DNA of 64,000 bases from positions 186,001 through 250,000 of the forward strand of contig SFLH01000001.1 in the NCBI GenBank assembly GCA_004554585.1, given 5' to 3'. This DNA comes from Clostridiales bacterium. GTDB taxonomy: Bacteria > Bacillota > Clostridia > Oscillospirales > Oscillospiraceae. Under the pieces are notes generated by a model. It saw only the letters and a program-made list of their open reading frames with translations, ran no database searches and was not told the origin of the DNA. Both the position numbers and the translations under genes were made by a program. Shown in pieces: positions 53,417 through 61,419 of the stretch (positions within the stretch are counted from its first letter, which is position 1; each line of letters begins with the position of its first letter).

Positions 53417-54112
53417 CTGAAAACCAAAGCCTTTCGGGCCGCCCTGCCCTATACTCTGCCCATCTGCGTGGCCTTTCTTTTCCTGGGCATGTCCTATGGC
53501 TTTCTCATGCGCAGCCAGGGCTTTTCCTTCCTCTATCCCATGCTGATGAGCCTGTTCATCTTCGCCGGGTCCATGGAGTTTGTCACGGCCAACCTGCTCC
53601 TGCTGCCCACCTTTCAGCCCCTGCACGCCTTTCTGCTGGCGCTGATGGTCAACGCCCGTCATCTGTTCTATGGCCTGACAGTGTTGGAAAAATTCCAGGG
53701 CATGGGGTGGAAAAAGCCTTACCTCATCTTCGGCCTGTGCGACGAGACCTTTTCCATCCACTGCGCTGTGGACCCCCCAGAGGGGATAGACCGGGGGTGG
53801 TTCATGTTCTTCACCACCGTGCTCAACCAGCTCTACTGGGTGGCCGGGGCCACCCTGGGCGGGCTGCTGGGCTACGTCATCCGCTTTGACACCACGGGCA
53901 TTGAGTTTGTGATGACCGCCCTGTTCGTGGTCCTCTTTCTGGAGCAGTGGGACCAGGCCAAGGACCACCGCCCCGCCCTGGTAGGGCTGGGCTGCTCCCT
54001 GGTGTGCCTACTGGTGCTGGGCAGCGAGCAGTTCCTTTTGCCCGCCATGGCCCTCATCCTGGCCTGCTTCTTCGTCCTGCGCCGCATCCCCCCGAAGGAG
54101 GTGACCCCATGA
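53417..54112 (+). CDS. azlC: Branched-chain amino acid exporter subunit AzlC, CTG start
   Basis: 231 residues if translation begins with CTG at 53417, the only codon that gives both the family N-terminus (KTKAFRAALPYTLPICVAFL) and a ribosome site (GGAGGG, 7 nt). GTG at 53468 lacks a site and cuts the first helix. An ATG at 53410 is out of frame. Seven or so helices; FAGSMEFVTANLLLLPTFQP and NARHLFYGLTVLEKF are AzlC motifs. With AzlD it exports branched-chain amino acids or their analogues. Confidence 0.88.
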   Translation: MKTKAFRAALPYTLPICVAFLFLGMSYGFLMRSQGFSFLYPMLMSLFIFAGSMEFVTANLLLLPTFQPLHAFLLALMVNARHLFYGLTVLEKFQGMGWKKPYLIFGLCDETFSIHCAVDPPEGIDRGWFMFFTTVLNQLYWVAGATLGGLLGYVIRFDTTGIEFVMTALFVVLFLEQWDQAKDHRPALVGLGCSLVCLLVLGSEQFLLPAMALILACFFVLRRIPPKEVTP

Positions 54113-54432
54113 CCCTCTGGCAGCAAGTCCTCACCATCGCCGCGGTGGTGCTGGGGACCATGACCACACGCTTTCTCCCCTTCCTTCTCTTCCCAGAGGG
54201 AAAGCAGCCGCCTCCCTTCGTGCGCTATCTGGGCACCGTCCTGCCCGCCGCCGTCATGGGGCTGCTGGTGATCTTTTGTCTGAAAGATGCCGTCTTTACC
54301 GCCTGGCACGGTCTGCCGGAGATCCTCGCCATCCTGGCGGTGGTCCTGCTGCACCGGTGGAAGAAGAACATCTTTTTGAGCATCGCCGGGGGGACCATTC
54401 TCTACATGGTCCTGGTCCAGCAAGTTTTTTGA
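54109..54432 (+). CDS. azlD: Branched-chain amino acid exporter subunit AzlD
   Basis: 107 residues with four membrane helices. TIAAVVLGTMTTRFLPFLLF and VRYLGTVLPAAVMGLLVIFC are AzlD marks. The ATG at 54109 overlaps the azlC stop by 4 nt (ATGA). Confidence 0.94.
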   Translation: MTLWQQVLTIAAVVLGTMTTRFLPFLLFPEGKQPPPFVRYLGTVLPAAVMGLLVIFCLKDAVFTAWHGLPEILAILAVVLLHRWKKNIFLSIAGGTILYMVLVQQVF

Positions 54433-54450
54433 CCTCACCGTTGCATAACA

Positions 54451-54500
54451 AACGCCCGCCGGGGTCCTGTCACGCAGGACCGCCCGGCGGGCGTTTTCTT
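54451..54500 (+). terminator. Terminator of azlCD
   Basis: AACGCCCGCCGGG and CCCGGCGGGCGTT arms with an inner GTCCTG/CAGGAC hairpin, followed by TTTCTTATT. It abuts the convergent gene end at 54499. Confidence 0.88.
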
Positions 54501-55161
54501 ATTCCTTGGCTGTGTCGTCCGAAAAGAGGGTCCAGGGTGCGGCTGCCGGCGGGGGCAGGCGGAAGTCCATGGGCTCTCCAGTTTCCGGGTGGGTGAAGGC
54601 CAGGTGGCTGGACCAAAGGGCGATCTGCCACTCCGGGGGATCGGGGTACTTGCTGTACTTCCGGTCCCCGGCCAGGGGCATTCCCCGGGCGGAAAACTGA
54701 ACGCGGATCTGGTGGGTGCGGCCGGTCTCCAGGCGGATCTCCACCAGGGAGAAGCCCTGGCGGTTGTCCAGCAGCTTATAGTGGAGGATGGCCTGCTGGA
54801 TGCCCTTGCCGGGGACCTTGGCCACGTAGGTTTTGCGGGTCTTTTCGTTGCGGCCCAGAAGGTCTACATACGTCCCCTCGTCGTACTGGGGCCGCCAGTG
54901 GACCACCGCCTGGTACTCCTTCAAAAAGGCGTCCTCCCGAATCTGCCGGGAGAGCTCCGAGGCCGCCGGCCCCGTCAGGCCGTAGACCATCAGGCCGCCC
55001 ACCACCTGGTCCAGCCGGTGGACCGCCCGGACCTTGGCGTGGGGCTGGCCCAGGGCCTCCCGAATCAGGTCGGGCATGCCCCCGGGCTCGTCGGTAGAGA
55101 TCACCCGAAAGGGCTTGACGCAGACCACGATGGCCTGGTCCTGATAGATGATGTCCAGCAT
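54499..55161 (-). CDS. RluA-family pseudouridine synthase
   Basis: 220 residues without an S4 domain. The catalytic aspartate is D51 in AVHRLDQVVGGLMVYG (usual HRLDxxTSG). ETGRTHQIRVQFSARGMPLA, and GDRKYS, complete the family marks. It changes uridines in rRNA or tRNA to pseudouridine; the target is not known. The ORF lies 8 nt after the EamA gene. Confidence 0.93.
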   Translation of the reverse strand: MLDIIYQDQAIVVCVKPFRVISTDEPGGMPDLIREALGQPHAKVRAVHRLDQVVGGLMVYGLTGPAASELSRQIREDAFLKEYQAVVHWRPQYDEGTYVDLLGRNEKTRKTYVAKVPGKGIQQAILHYKLLDNRQGFSLVEIRLETGRTHQIRVQFSARGMPLAGDRKYSKYPDPPEWQIALWSSHLAFTHPETGEPMDFRLPPPAAAPWTLFSDDTAKE

Positions 55162-55169
55162 GGCTCCTC

Positions 55170-56063
55170 CTATTCCGGCGCCGCCGGGGCGGCGGGCCGT
55201 TGGTTCTTCTCCTGGCGCAGGCAGAGCAGGTTATAGGTCATGACGCTGACAAAGACCACCCCGCCCCCCACCAGGGACAGGGGGGATAGGGTCTCCCCCA
55301 CCACCAGGGCCACCAGGACGGGGTTCAAAATGGGCTCGATGCCCGCCACCAGGGAGGCGGTGATGGGTTTGGCGTACTTCAGGCCCAAGGTGAGCAGGGC
55401 GTAGGCCAGGCCCACCTGGAAGATCCCCAGCACCAGCCCGAAGCACAGGGCAGAGGGGGTGAACTGGGTCTCCCGCACCAGACTGGGCAGGCCCACCACC
55501 GCCCCCATAGCCTGGCCCAGCACCGTGGACCAGATGGGGCTGCTGCCGGGCATGCGCTGCATCATAAACACCCCGGCATAGCACACCCCGGAGAGCACGG
55601 CGATCACGTCCCCCGCGAAGCGGCCGCTGCCCAGACTGTCCAGGAAGAAGCACACCACGCCGCCAAAGACGCACAGGCAGGCGATGACATCCAACTGCCG
55701 GGGCCGCTCCCGGAAAAACAGCCACATGAGCAGGATGACGAAGATGGGGGCGGTGAACTGCAGCAGCACCGCGTTGCCCGCGGTGGTGAGCTTGGTAGCC
55801 ACCGTGAACAGGGTGGTGGCCCCCCACACCGACGCCGCTCCCACCAGCACCCCGGGGGTCAGCCGGAAGGGGGCACCGGTGAGCTTGGCAAAGGGGAGAA
55901 GCACTGCCAGGGCGACGATGGCCCGGAAGGAGTTGATGGACAGGGGCTGCCAGGGGATCTGCTTGATGCACACGCCCCCCAGACTCAACAGTAGGGCGGC
56001 CACAAAGACCAACAGAAATCCTTTTTTCGCCTGCCGGGCCCGGTCTGCCGGTTCCGCTGTCAT
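55170..56063 (-). CDS. EamA/DMT-family transporter
   Basis: 297 residues, ten membrane helices in two EamA repeats: FRAIVALAVLLPFAK and NAVLLQFTAPIFVILLMWLF in the first; LGLKYAKPITASLVAGIEPI and LNPVLVALVVGE in the second. Members move small metabolites or amino acids across the membrane; the substrate cannot be told. Follows metY by 45 nt and may be read with it, so a sulfur amino acid or precursor is possible. Confidence 0.9.
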   Translation of the reverse strand: MTAEPADRARQAKKGFLLVFVAALLLSLGGVCIKQIPWQPLSINSFRAIVALAVLLPFAKLTGAPFRLTPGVLVGAASVWGATTLFTVATKLTTAGNAVLLQFTAPIFVILLMWLFFRERPRQLDVIACLCVFGGVVCFFLDSLGSGRFAGDVIAVLSGVCYAGVFMMQRMPGSSPIWSTVLGQAMGAVVGLPSLVRETQFTPSALCFGLVLGIFQVGLAYALLTLGLKYAKPITASLVAGIEPILNPVLVALVVGETLSPLSLVGGGVVFVSVMTYNLLCLRQEKNQRPAAPAAPE

Positions 56064-56108
56064 GCCATCCCTCCTGTTCTGCGCCCTGTCCGGGCATTGG
56101 TTTAATGC

Positions 56109-57392
56109 TTACACCTGCTCCAGCGCCTGGTCGATGTCCGCAATGATGTCGGCCACGTCCTCGATGCCCACAGACAGGCGGATGAGGTCGGCGCCCACGC
56201 CGGCAGCTTCCAGCTCCGCCTCGGTCAGCTGCCGGTGGGTGGAGGAGGCCGGGTGGAGCACACAGGTCTTGGCGTCGGCCACATGGGTGGCGATGGAGGC
56301 CAGCTTCAGGCCGGCCATGAAGGTCTCGGCGGCCTTCCGGCCCCCCTTGACCCCGAAGGTCACCACGCCGCAGGTGCCGTTGGGCATGTACTTCTTGGCC
56401 AGCTCGTGGTACTTGTCCCCCTCCAGATCGGGGTAACTGACCCAGGCGATTTTGGGATGGTCCTTCACGTGCTTGGCCACGGCCAGGGCGTTGGCACAGT
56501 GGCGGGGCATGCGCAGGTGGAGGGTTTCCAGGCCGATGTTCAGGAAGTAGGCGTTCATGGGAGCGGGGGTGGCACCGAAGTCCCGCATGAGCTGGACCAC
56601 CGCCTTGGTGATGTAGGCCCCCTCCAGGCCGAAGCGCTCGGTGTAGGTCACGCCGTGGTAGCTCTCGTCGGGGGTGCACAGGCCGGGGAACTTGTCGGGA
56701 TACTTGGTCCAGTCAAACTTGCCGCTGTCCACGATGGCCCCGCCCACGCAGTTGGCATGGCCGTCCATATATTTGGTGGTGGAGTGGGTGACGATGTCTG
56801 CTCCCCACTCGAAGGGACGGCAGCCCACGGGGGTGGCGAAGGTGTTGTCAATGATGAAGGGCACCCCGTGGTCATGGGCAGCCTTGGCAAAGCGCTCGAT
56901 ATCCAGAACGATGAGGGCGGGGTTGGCGATGGTCTCCCCAAAGACCGCCTTGGTGTTGGGCCGGAAGGCGGCCTCCAGTTCCTCCTGGGAGCAGTTGGGG
57001 TCCACGAAGGTAAACTCAATGCCCATGCGCTTCATGGTCACGGCAAAGAGGTTGAAGGTACCGCCGTAGATGGCCGCCGAGGAGACCACGTGGTCCCCCG
57101 CGGAGCAGATGTTGAAGATGGCGAAGAAGTTTGCCGCCTGGCCGGAGGAGGTGAGCATGGCCGCCGTGCCCCCCTCCAGGGCGCAGATCTTGGCCGCCAC
57201 CCGGTCCGAGGTGGGGTTCTGCAGGCGGGTATAGAAGTAGCCCTCCGCCTCCAGGTCAAACAGGGCGCCCATGGCCTCGCTGCTGCCGTACCGGAAGGTG
57301 GTACTCTGGATGATGGGAATGTTCCGGGGCTCGCCGCTGGCGGGCACGTAGCCGGCGTGGAGGCACTGGGTGCCTTTCTGATGGTCATGCAT
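56109..57392 (-). CDS. metY: O-acetylhomoserine sulfhydrylase
   Basis: 427 residues, a PLP enzyme of the Cys/Met metabolism family. The PLP lysine is in THSTTKYMDGHANCVGG; the cofactor site includes SSGQAANFFAIFNI and NIYGG-like SAAIYGGTFNLF, FIIDNTFATPVGCRPFEWGA. The insert and length of about 427 match MetY rather than MetB (about 380). It makes homocysteine from O-acetylhomoserine and sulfide, feeding MetH. AAGGAGG lies 10 nt before the ATG. Confidence 0.95.
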   Translation of the reverse strand: MHDHQKGTQCLHAGYVPASGEPRNIPIIQSTTFRYGSSEAMGALFDLEAEGYFYTRLQNPTSDRVAAKICALEGGTAAMLTSSGQAANFFAIFNICSAGDHVVSSAAIYGGTFNLFAVTMKRMGIEFTFVDPNCSQEELEAAFRPNTKAVFGETIANPALIVLDIERFAKAAHDHGVPFIIDNTFATPVGCRPFEWGADIVTHSTTKYMDGHANCVGGAIVDSGKFDWTKYPDKFPGLCTPDESYHGVTYTERFGLEGAYITKAVVQLMRDFGATPAPMNAYFLNIGLETLHLRMPRHCANALAVAKHVKDHPKIAWVSYPDLEGDKYHELAKKYMPNGTCGVVTFGVKGGRKAAETFMAGLKLASIATHVADAKTCVLHPASSTHRQLTEAELEAAGVGADLIRLSVGIEDVADIIADIDQALEQV

Positions 57393-57454
57393 GATATTCC
57401 GTCCTCCTTATGTTTTTCCCGCCGGACAGGCCGGCAGGACTGTTGACACAGTGC

Positions 57455-57470
57455 GTTCCCTGAATGGAAC
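57455..57470. promoter_or_regulatory. Palindrome at the metY start site
   Basis: GTTCC-N6-GGAAC begins at the likely start of metY transcription; a repressor could bind here. Confidence 0.4.
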
Positions 57471-57475
57471 GAATT

Positions 57476-57505
57476 ATTATACCGCATGTTTCCGTTCTCG
57501 GTCAA
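57476..57505 (-). promoter_or_regulatory. Promoter of metY
   Basis: TTGACC (57505-57500), 18 nt and TATAAT (57481-57476) on the minus strand. Confidence 0.78.
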
Positions 57506-57774
57506 TCCCTCATTTGTCCACACCGGAGGAGGCAACCTGTCCCCGGCCCCTTTTGTTCTTTTCAGTTTGTTGATATTGGTTCATTTTTTAACACAATATG
57601 AAAGTATAAAAAATTCCTATTGCATTTTTCGTCATTTCCGATTATCATATTCAACGTATCTGCGGATAATCCGTCGATTTTTTTGGCTGTTTTTTTGACC
57701 GACGGTCAAAGGCAGTCCTTTTTCTTATAACCAGACGCAAGCTCTCATACCCCAACGGAAAGGAGATCATCGAT
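57506..57774. other. AT-rich divergent region before the hydrogenase genes
   Basis: 269 bp without a gene, far more AT-rich than its surroundings, with several T-runs. It holds the palindrome at 57695-57709 and a likely plus-strand -10 TATAAC (57726-57731). A TTGATA with ACAATA 17 nt later (near 57571) is a second possible promoter. Confidence 0.5.
57695..57709. promoter_or_regulatory. Perfect 15-bp palindrome upstream of the hydrogenase operon
   Basis: TTGACCGACGGTCAA is symmetrical around its middle base and overlaps the -35 of the likely promoter (GGTCAA, 16 nt, TATAAC). The form is typical of a dimeric repressor such as a TetR-type protein. No such regulator is encoded next to it in the window. 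Confidence 0.65.
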
Positions 57775-59604
57775 TTGAGCAGACTGCGTATCACCCCCTG
57801 GGAAAACTCCCAGCGCACGGTGGACGACCTTTACGCGGACATGGAGCGCCGAATCTCCGCCGCCCCCTGCGGCAACTGTCCCGTGGAGCTCACCAGCGCC
57901 TTTCTGAAACTCTGTCTGGCCCAGAGCTGCGGCAAGTGCGTGCCCTGCCGCATCGGTCTGGACCGGCTGGCCGACCTGCTAGACCAGCTGCTGGACGGCC
58001 AGGGCAGCCAGGACGATCTGGAGACCATCCTGCGCACCGCCCAGTCCATTGTGGACAGCGCCGACTGCGCCATCGGCTTTGAGGCCGCCCAGATGGTCCT
58101 GGACGGCTATGTGGCCTTCCAGGACGACTACCTGGCCCACGTGACCCAGGGCAGCTGCACCGCCAACTTCAAGAGCGTCCCCTGCGTGGCGCTATGTCCG
58201 GCCCACGTGGATGTGCCCGGCTACATCTCCCTGGTGGGCGAGGAGCGGTACGACGACGCCATTCGCCTGATCCGCAAAGACAACCCCTTTCCGTCGGTGT
58301 GCGGCTTGGTGTGCGAGCACCCCTGCGAGTCCCACTGCCGCCGGACCATCGTGGACTCTCCCCTGAACATCCGGGGCATCAAGCGCTTTGCCGTAGACCA
58401 CGCCGGCGACGTTCCCGCGCCTCCCCGGGCCCCGGACTCCGGAAAAAAGGTGGCCGTGGTGGGAGGTGGCCCCTCCGGCTTGACGGCCGCTTACTTCCTC
58501 TCCCTCATGGGACACAAGGTCACCGTTTTCGAGCGCAAGCCCAAGCTGGGCGGCATGCTCCGCTACGGCATCCCCAGCTACCGCCTGCCCGGGTCCTATC
58601 TGGACCGGGACATCGAGACCATTCTCTCCACCGGCGTGCAGGCTAAGGTCAACTGCCAGATCGGCACCGACGTGACCTTGGAGGACCTGCGCCGGGAGTA
58701 CGACAGCCTGTACCTGGCCATCGGCGCCTCCCTGCACAAAAAGCTGGGCATCCCCGGCGAGGAGGCCCAGGGGGTCCTGTCTGCCATCCAGATGCTGGAC
58801 ACCACCATCCGCTCGGTGAAGCCCGACTTCACCGGCAAGCACGTGGTGGTGGTGGGCGGCGGCAACGTGGCCATGGACGCCACCCGCACCGCCGTCCGTC
58901 TGGGGGCTGAGTCGGTCAAGTGCGTCTACCGCCGCCGGATCAGCGACATGACCGCCCTGCCCGAGGAGATCGAGGGGGCCATGGCCGAGGGCTGTGAGAT
59001 CCTGCCCCTGAAAGCCCCGGTGGAGATCGAGGTCGACCAGGACGGCAAAGTGGCCGCCTTGGTGGTCCAGCCCCAGGTGATCGGCGAGGTTCGGGGCGGC
59101 CGTCCCGCACCCCGAGACGCCGACCAGCCCCAGGAGCGCATCCCCTGTGACGTGGTTCTCATGGCCGTGGGCCAGGCGGTGGACTCGGCCGTCTTTGCCC
59201 AGGCGGGGGTGCCCACCAAGCGGGACACCATCGTCACCGGCGACGACGGCAGCGTGCCCGGTATGGCCGGGGTCTTCTCCGGCGGCGACTGCGTCTCCGG
59301 ACCGGCCACCGTCATTCTAGCCATCGAGGCTGGCAAGGTGGCTGCCGCCAGCATCGACGAGTATCTGGGCTGCCACACCGACATCTCCGCCAACCTGGAG
59401 ATCCCCCCCGCTCCCTTCCGGCTCAAGCACGCCACCGGCCGTGTAGACCTGACCGAGCGGGAGGCCAGCTGGCGCAAGAACGATTTTGAACTGATGGAAA
59501 ACTGCATGTCCCAGCAGGAGATGGCCCAGGAGTGCAGCCGCTGCCTGCGCTGCGACCACTACGGCCACGCGGGCTTCAAAGGAGGGAGGCGGACCACATG
59601 GTGA
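57775..59604 (+). CDS. GltD-like NAD(P)H oxidoreductase with NuoF-type Fe-S domain (hydrogenase partner)
   Basis: 609 residues from TTG at 57775, GGAG 9 nt upstream. Residues 30-115 match the C-terminal 4Fe-4S domain of NuoF (SCGKCVPCRIG, ligands C52, C55, C58 and C98), but the FMN domain of NuoF is missing. From about 125 the protein is GltD-like: Fe-S ligands near C137/C141 and C176-C188, FAD motif VAVVGGGPSGLTAAYFLSLM and NAD(P) motif HVVVVGGGNVAMDATRTAV. The C-terminus has CSRCLRC. It probably moves electrons between NAD(P)H and the hydrogenase encoded next. Confidence 0.88.
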   Translation: MSRLRITPWENSQRTVDDLYADMERRISAAPCGNCPVELTSAFLKLCLAQSCGKCVPCRIGLDRLADLLDQLLDGQGSQDDLETILRTAQSIVDSADCAIGFEAAQMVLDGYVAFQDDYLAHVTQGSCTANFKSVPCVALCPAHVDVPGYISLVGEERYDDAIRLIRKDNPFPSVCGLVCEHPCESHCRRTIVDSPLNIRGIKRFAVDHAGDVPAPPRAPDSGKKVAVVGGGPSGLTAAYFLSLMGHKVTVFERKPKLGGMLRYGIPSYRLPGSYLDRDIETILSTGVQAKVNCQIGTDVTLEDLRREYDSLYLAIGASLHKKLGIPGEEAQGVLSAIQMLDTTIRSVKPDFTGKHVVVVGGGNVAMDATRTAVRLGAESVKCVYRRRISDMTALPEEIEGAMAEGCEILPLKAPVEIEVDQDGKVAALVVQPQVIGEVRGGRPAPRDADQPQERIPCDVVLMAVGQAVDSAVFAQAGVPTKRDTIVTGDDGSVPGMAGVFSGGDCVSGPATVILAIEAGKVAAASIDEYLGCHTDISANLEIPPAPFRLKHATGRVDLTEREASWRKNDFELMENCMSQQEMAQECSRCLRCDHYGHAGFKGGRRTTW

Positions 59605-61310
59605 CCCTGACCATCGACAACAAGACCGTGACGGTCCCTGCCGGCACCACCATCCTGGAGGCCGCCCGGACGGTAGACATCCACATCCCCACCCTGTGCT
59701 ACCTGAAGGAGATCAACGAAGTGGCCTCCTGCCGGGTGTGCGCCGTGGAGGTAGAGGGGGTGGACAAGCTGGCCACCGCCTGCAACACCCAGGTGGAAGA
59801 CGGCATGGTGGTCCACACCAACACCCAGCGGGTGCGGGTGACCCGAAAGACCAACGTGGAGCTCATCCTCTCCCAGCACGTGGACCACTGCGTCACCTGC
59901 GTGCGCAGCGGCAACTGCTCTCTGCAGGCCCTGTCCAAGGCCATGAACATCCAGTCGGTCCCCTTCCGGAAGGCCGCTGCCGAGCGGCCCTGGGACCCCA
60001 CCCTGCCCATCCTGCGGGACAGCGCCAAGTGCATCAAATGTCTCCGGTGCGTCTCCGTGTGCGAGCGGGTCCAGTCCCTGGGGGTGTGGGAGGTCACCGG
60101 CTCCGGTGCCCACACCACCGTGCGCATCCACGGCGGCCTGCGGATGAACGAGGCAAACTGTGCTTTGTGCGGCCAGTGCGTGGCCCACTGCCCCGTGGGG
60201 GCTCTGCGGGAGCGGGACGACACAGAGACCGTCTTTGCCGCCCTCACCGACTCCACCAAAGAAGTGGTCTTCCAGATTGCCCCCGCCGTCCGCGCAGCCT
60301 GGGGCGAGAGCCTGGGGCTCACCCCCGACCAGGCCACCGAGGGCCGTCTGGCCGCCGCAGTGCGGGCCATGGGCGTGAAACACGTCTTTGACACCACTTT
60401 CTCCGCCGACCTGACCATCCTGGAGGAGAGCCACGAGCTGCTCCAGCGGCTGACAAAGGGGGAAAGCCTGCCCCTGTTCACCTCCTGCTGCCCCGGCTGG
60501 GTGCGCTTTGTCCGGGCCGAGTACCCGGAGATGGCCGGGCACCTGTCCACCGCCAAGAGCCCCCAGCAGATGTTCGGGGCGGTGGCCAAGAGCTATTACG
60601 CCAAAGAACTGAACAAGGCCCCTGAGGACATCTTCTGCGTGTCGGTGATGCCCTGTGTGGCCAAGAAATACGAGGCCGCCGTGCCGGAGGTCAGCGACGC
60701 GGCCAGCCGGGATGTGGACGTGGTCCTCACCACCAGGGAGCTGGACCGGATGCTCCAGGCCATGCAGATCAACGTGGCCGCCCTGCCCGAGGAGGACTTT
60801 GACTCTCCCCTGGGCCGGGGGTCCGGGGCCGGGGTGATCTTCGGCGCCACCGGCGGCGTGATGGAGGCCGCCCTGCGCACGGCTTACTGGAAACTCACCG
60901 GGGCCAATCCCCCCGCCGATGCCTTCCAGGAGATTCGGGGGCACAAACCCTGGCGGGAGGCCCAGTTCTCCATTGGGGAAACCAAACTCCGCCTGGCGGT
61001 GGCCTCGGGCCTGGCCAGTGCCAGGGAGCTGATGGACGCCCTGCGTTCCGGTCAGGTCCAGTACGACTTCGTGGAGGTCATGGCCTGCCCCGGCGGCTGC
61101 TCCGGCGGCGGCGGACAGCCCATCCACGACGGCGAGGACTTCACCGCCGGGCGGGCCGAAGCTCTGTACGCCCTGGATCGGGACAGCGCCATCCGCTTCT
61201 CTCACGAGAATCCCGACGTCCAGACCCTGTACCGGGAGTACTTCGGCCAGCCGCTCTCCGAGGCGGCCCACCATCTGCTGCACACAGACCAGCGGAAGTG
61301 GACACTGTAA
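59598..61310 (+). CDS. [FeFe] hydrogenase with NuoG-like N-terminus (group A type)
   Basis: 570 residues from the ATG at 59598, GGAGG upstream; it overlaps the previous gene by 7 nt. N-terminal 2Fe-2S: C34, C45, C48, C62. His-Cys3 cluster: H94, C98, C101, C107. Two 4Fe-4S: C145/148/151/155 and C188/191/194/198. H-cluster motifs: TSCCPGW (C297, C298), MPCVAKK (C353) and ACPGGCSGGGGQP (C497, C501). All ligands are intact, so it should be active. The GltD-like partner suits the poorly studied glutamate-synthase-linked group A2. Direction (H2 uptake or release) is not known. Confidence 0.94.
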   Translation: MVTLTIDNKTVTVPAGTTILEAARTVDIHIPTLCYLKEINEVASCRVCAVEVEGVDKLATACNTQVEDGMVVHTNTQRVRVTRKTNVELILSQHVDHCVTCVRSGNCSLQALSKAMNIQSVPFRKAAAERPWDPTLPILRDSAKCIKCLRCVSVCERVQSLGVWEVTGSGAHTTVRIHGGLRMNEANCALCGQCVAHCPVGALRERDDTETVFAALTDSTKEVVFQIAPAVRAAWGESLGLTPDQATEGRLAAAVRAMGVKHVFDTTFSADLTILEESHELLQRLTKGESLPLFTSCCPGWVRFVRAEYPEMAGHLSTAKSPQQMFGAVAKSYYAKELNKAPEDIFCVSVMPCVAKKYEAAVPEVSDAASRDVDVVLTTRELDRMLQAMQINVAALPEEDFDSPLGRGSGAGVIFGATGGVMEAALRTAYWKLTGANPPADAFQEIRGHKPWREAQFSIGETKLRLAVASGLASARELMDALRSGQVQYDFVEVMACPGGCSGGGGQPIHDGEDFTAGRAEALYALDRDSAIRFSHENPDVQTLYREYFGQPLSEAAHHLLHTDQRKWTL

Positions 61311-61320
61311 CAACACCCAC

Positions 61321-61348
61321 AAACGGCAAGGGAGCCCCCTTGCCGTTT
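61321..61348 (+). terminator. First hairpin after the hydrogenase gene
   Basis: AAACGGCAAGGG and CCCCTTGCCGTTT arms, 3-nt loop, 10 nt after the stop. Confidence 0.7.
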
Positions 61349-61360
61349 GCCGTTTCTCCA

Positions 61361-61392
61361 AAAAGAGGCACCGCCGCAGCGGTGCCTCTTTT
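61361..61392. terminator. Bidirectional terminator between hydrogenase and NSS transporter
   Basis: AAAAGAGGCACCGC and GCGGTGCCTCTTTT arms with a 4-nt loop and T-runs on both strands. Confidence 0.9.
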
Positions 61393-61419
61393 CCGTGTTT
61401 GAAAATCCTTCCCGTCCCC

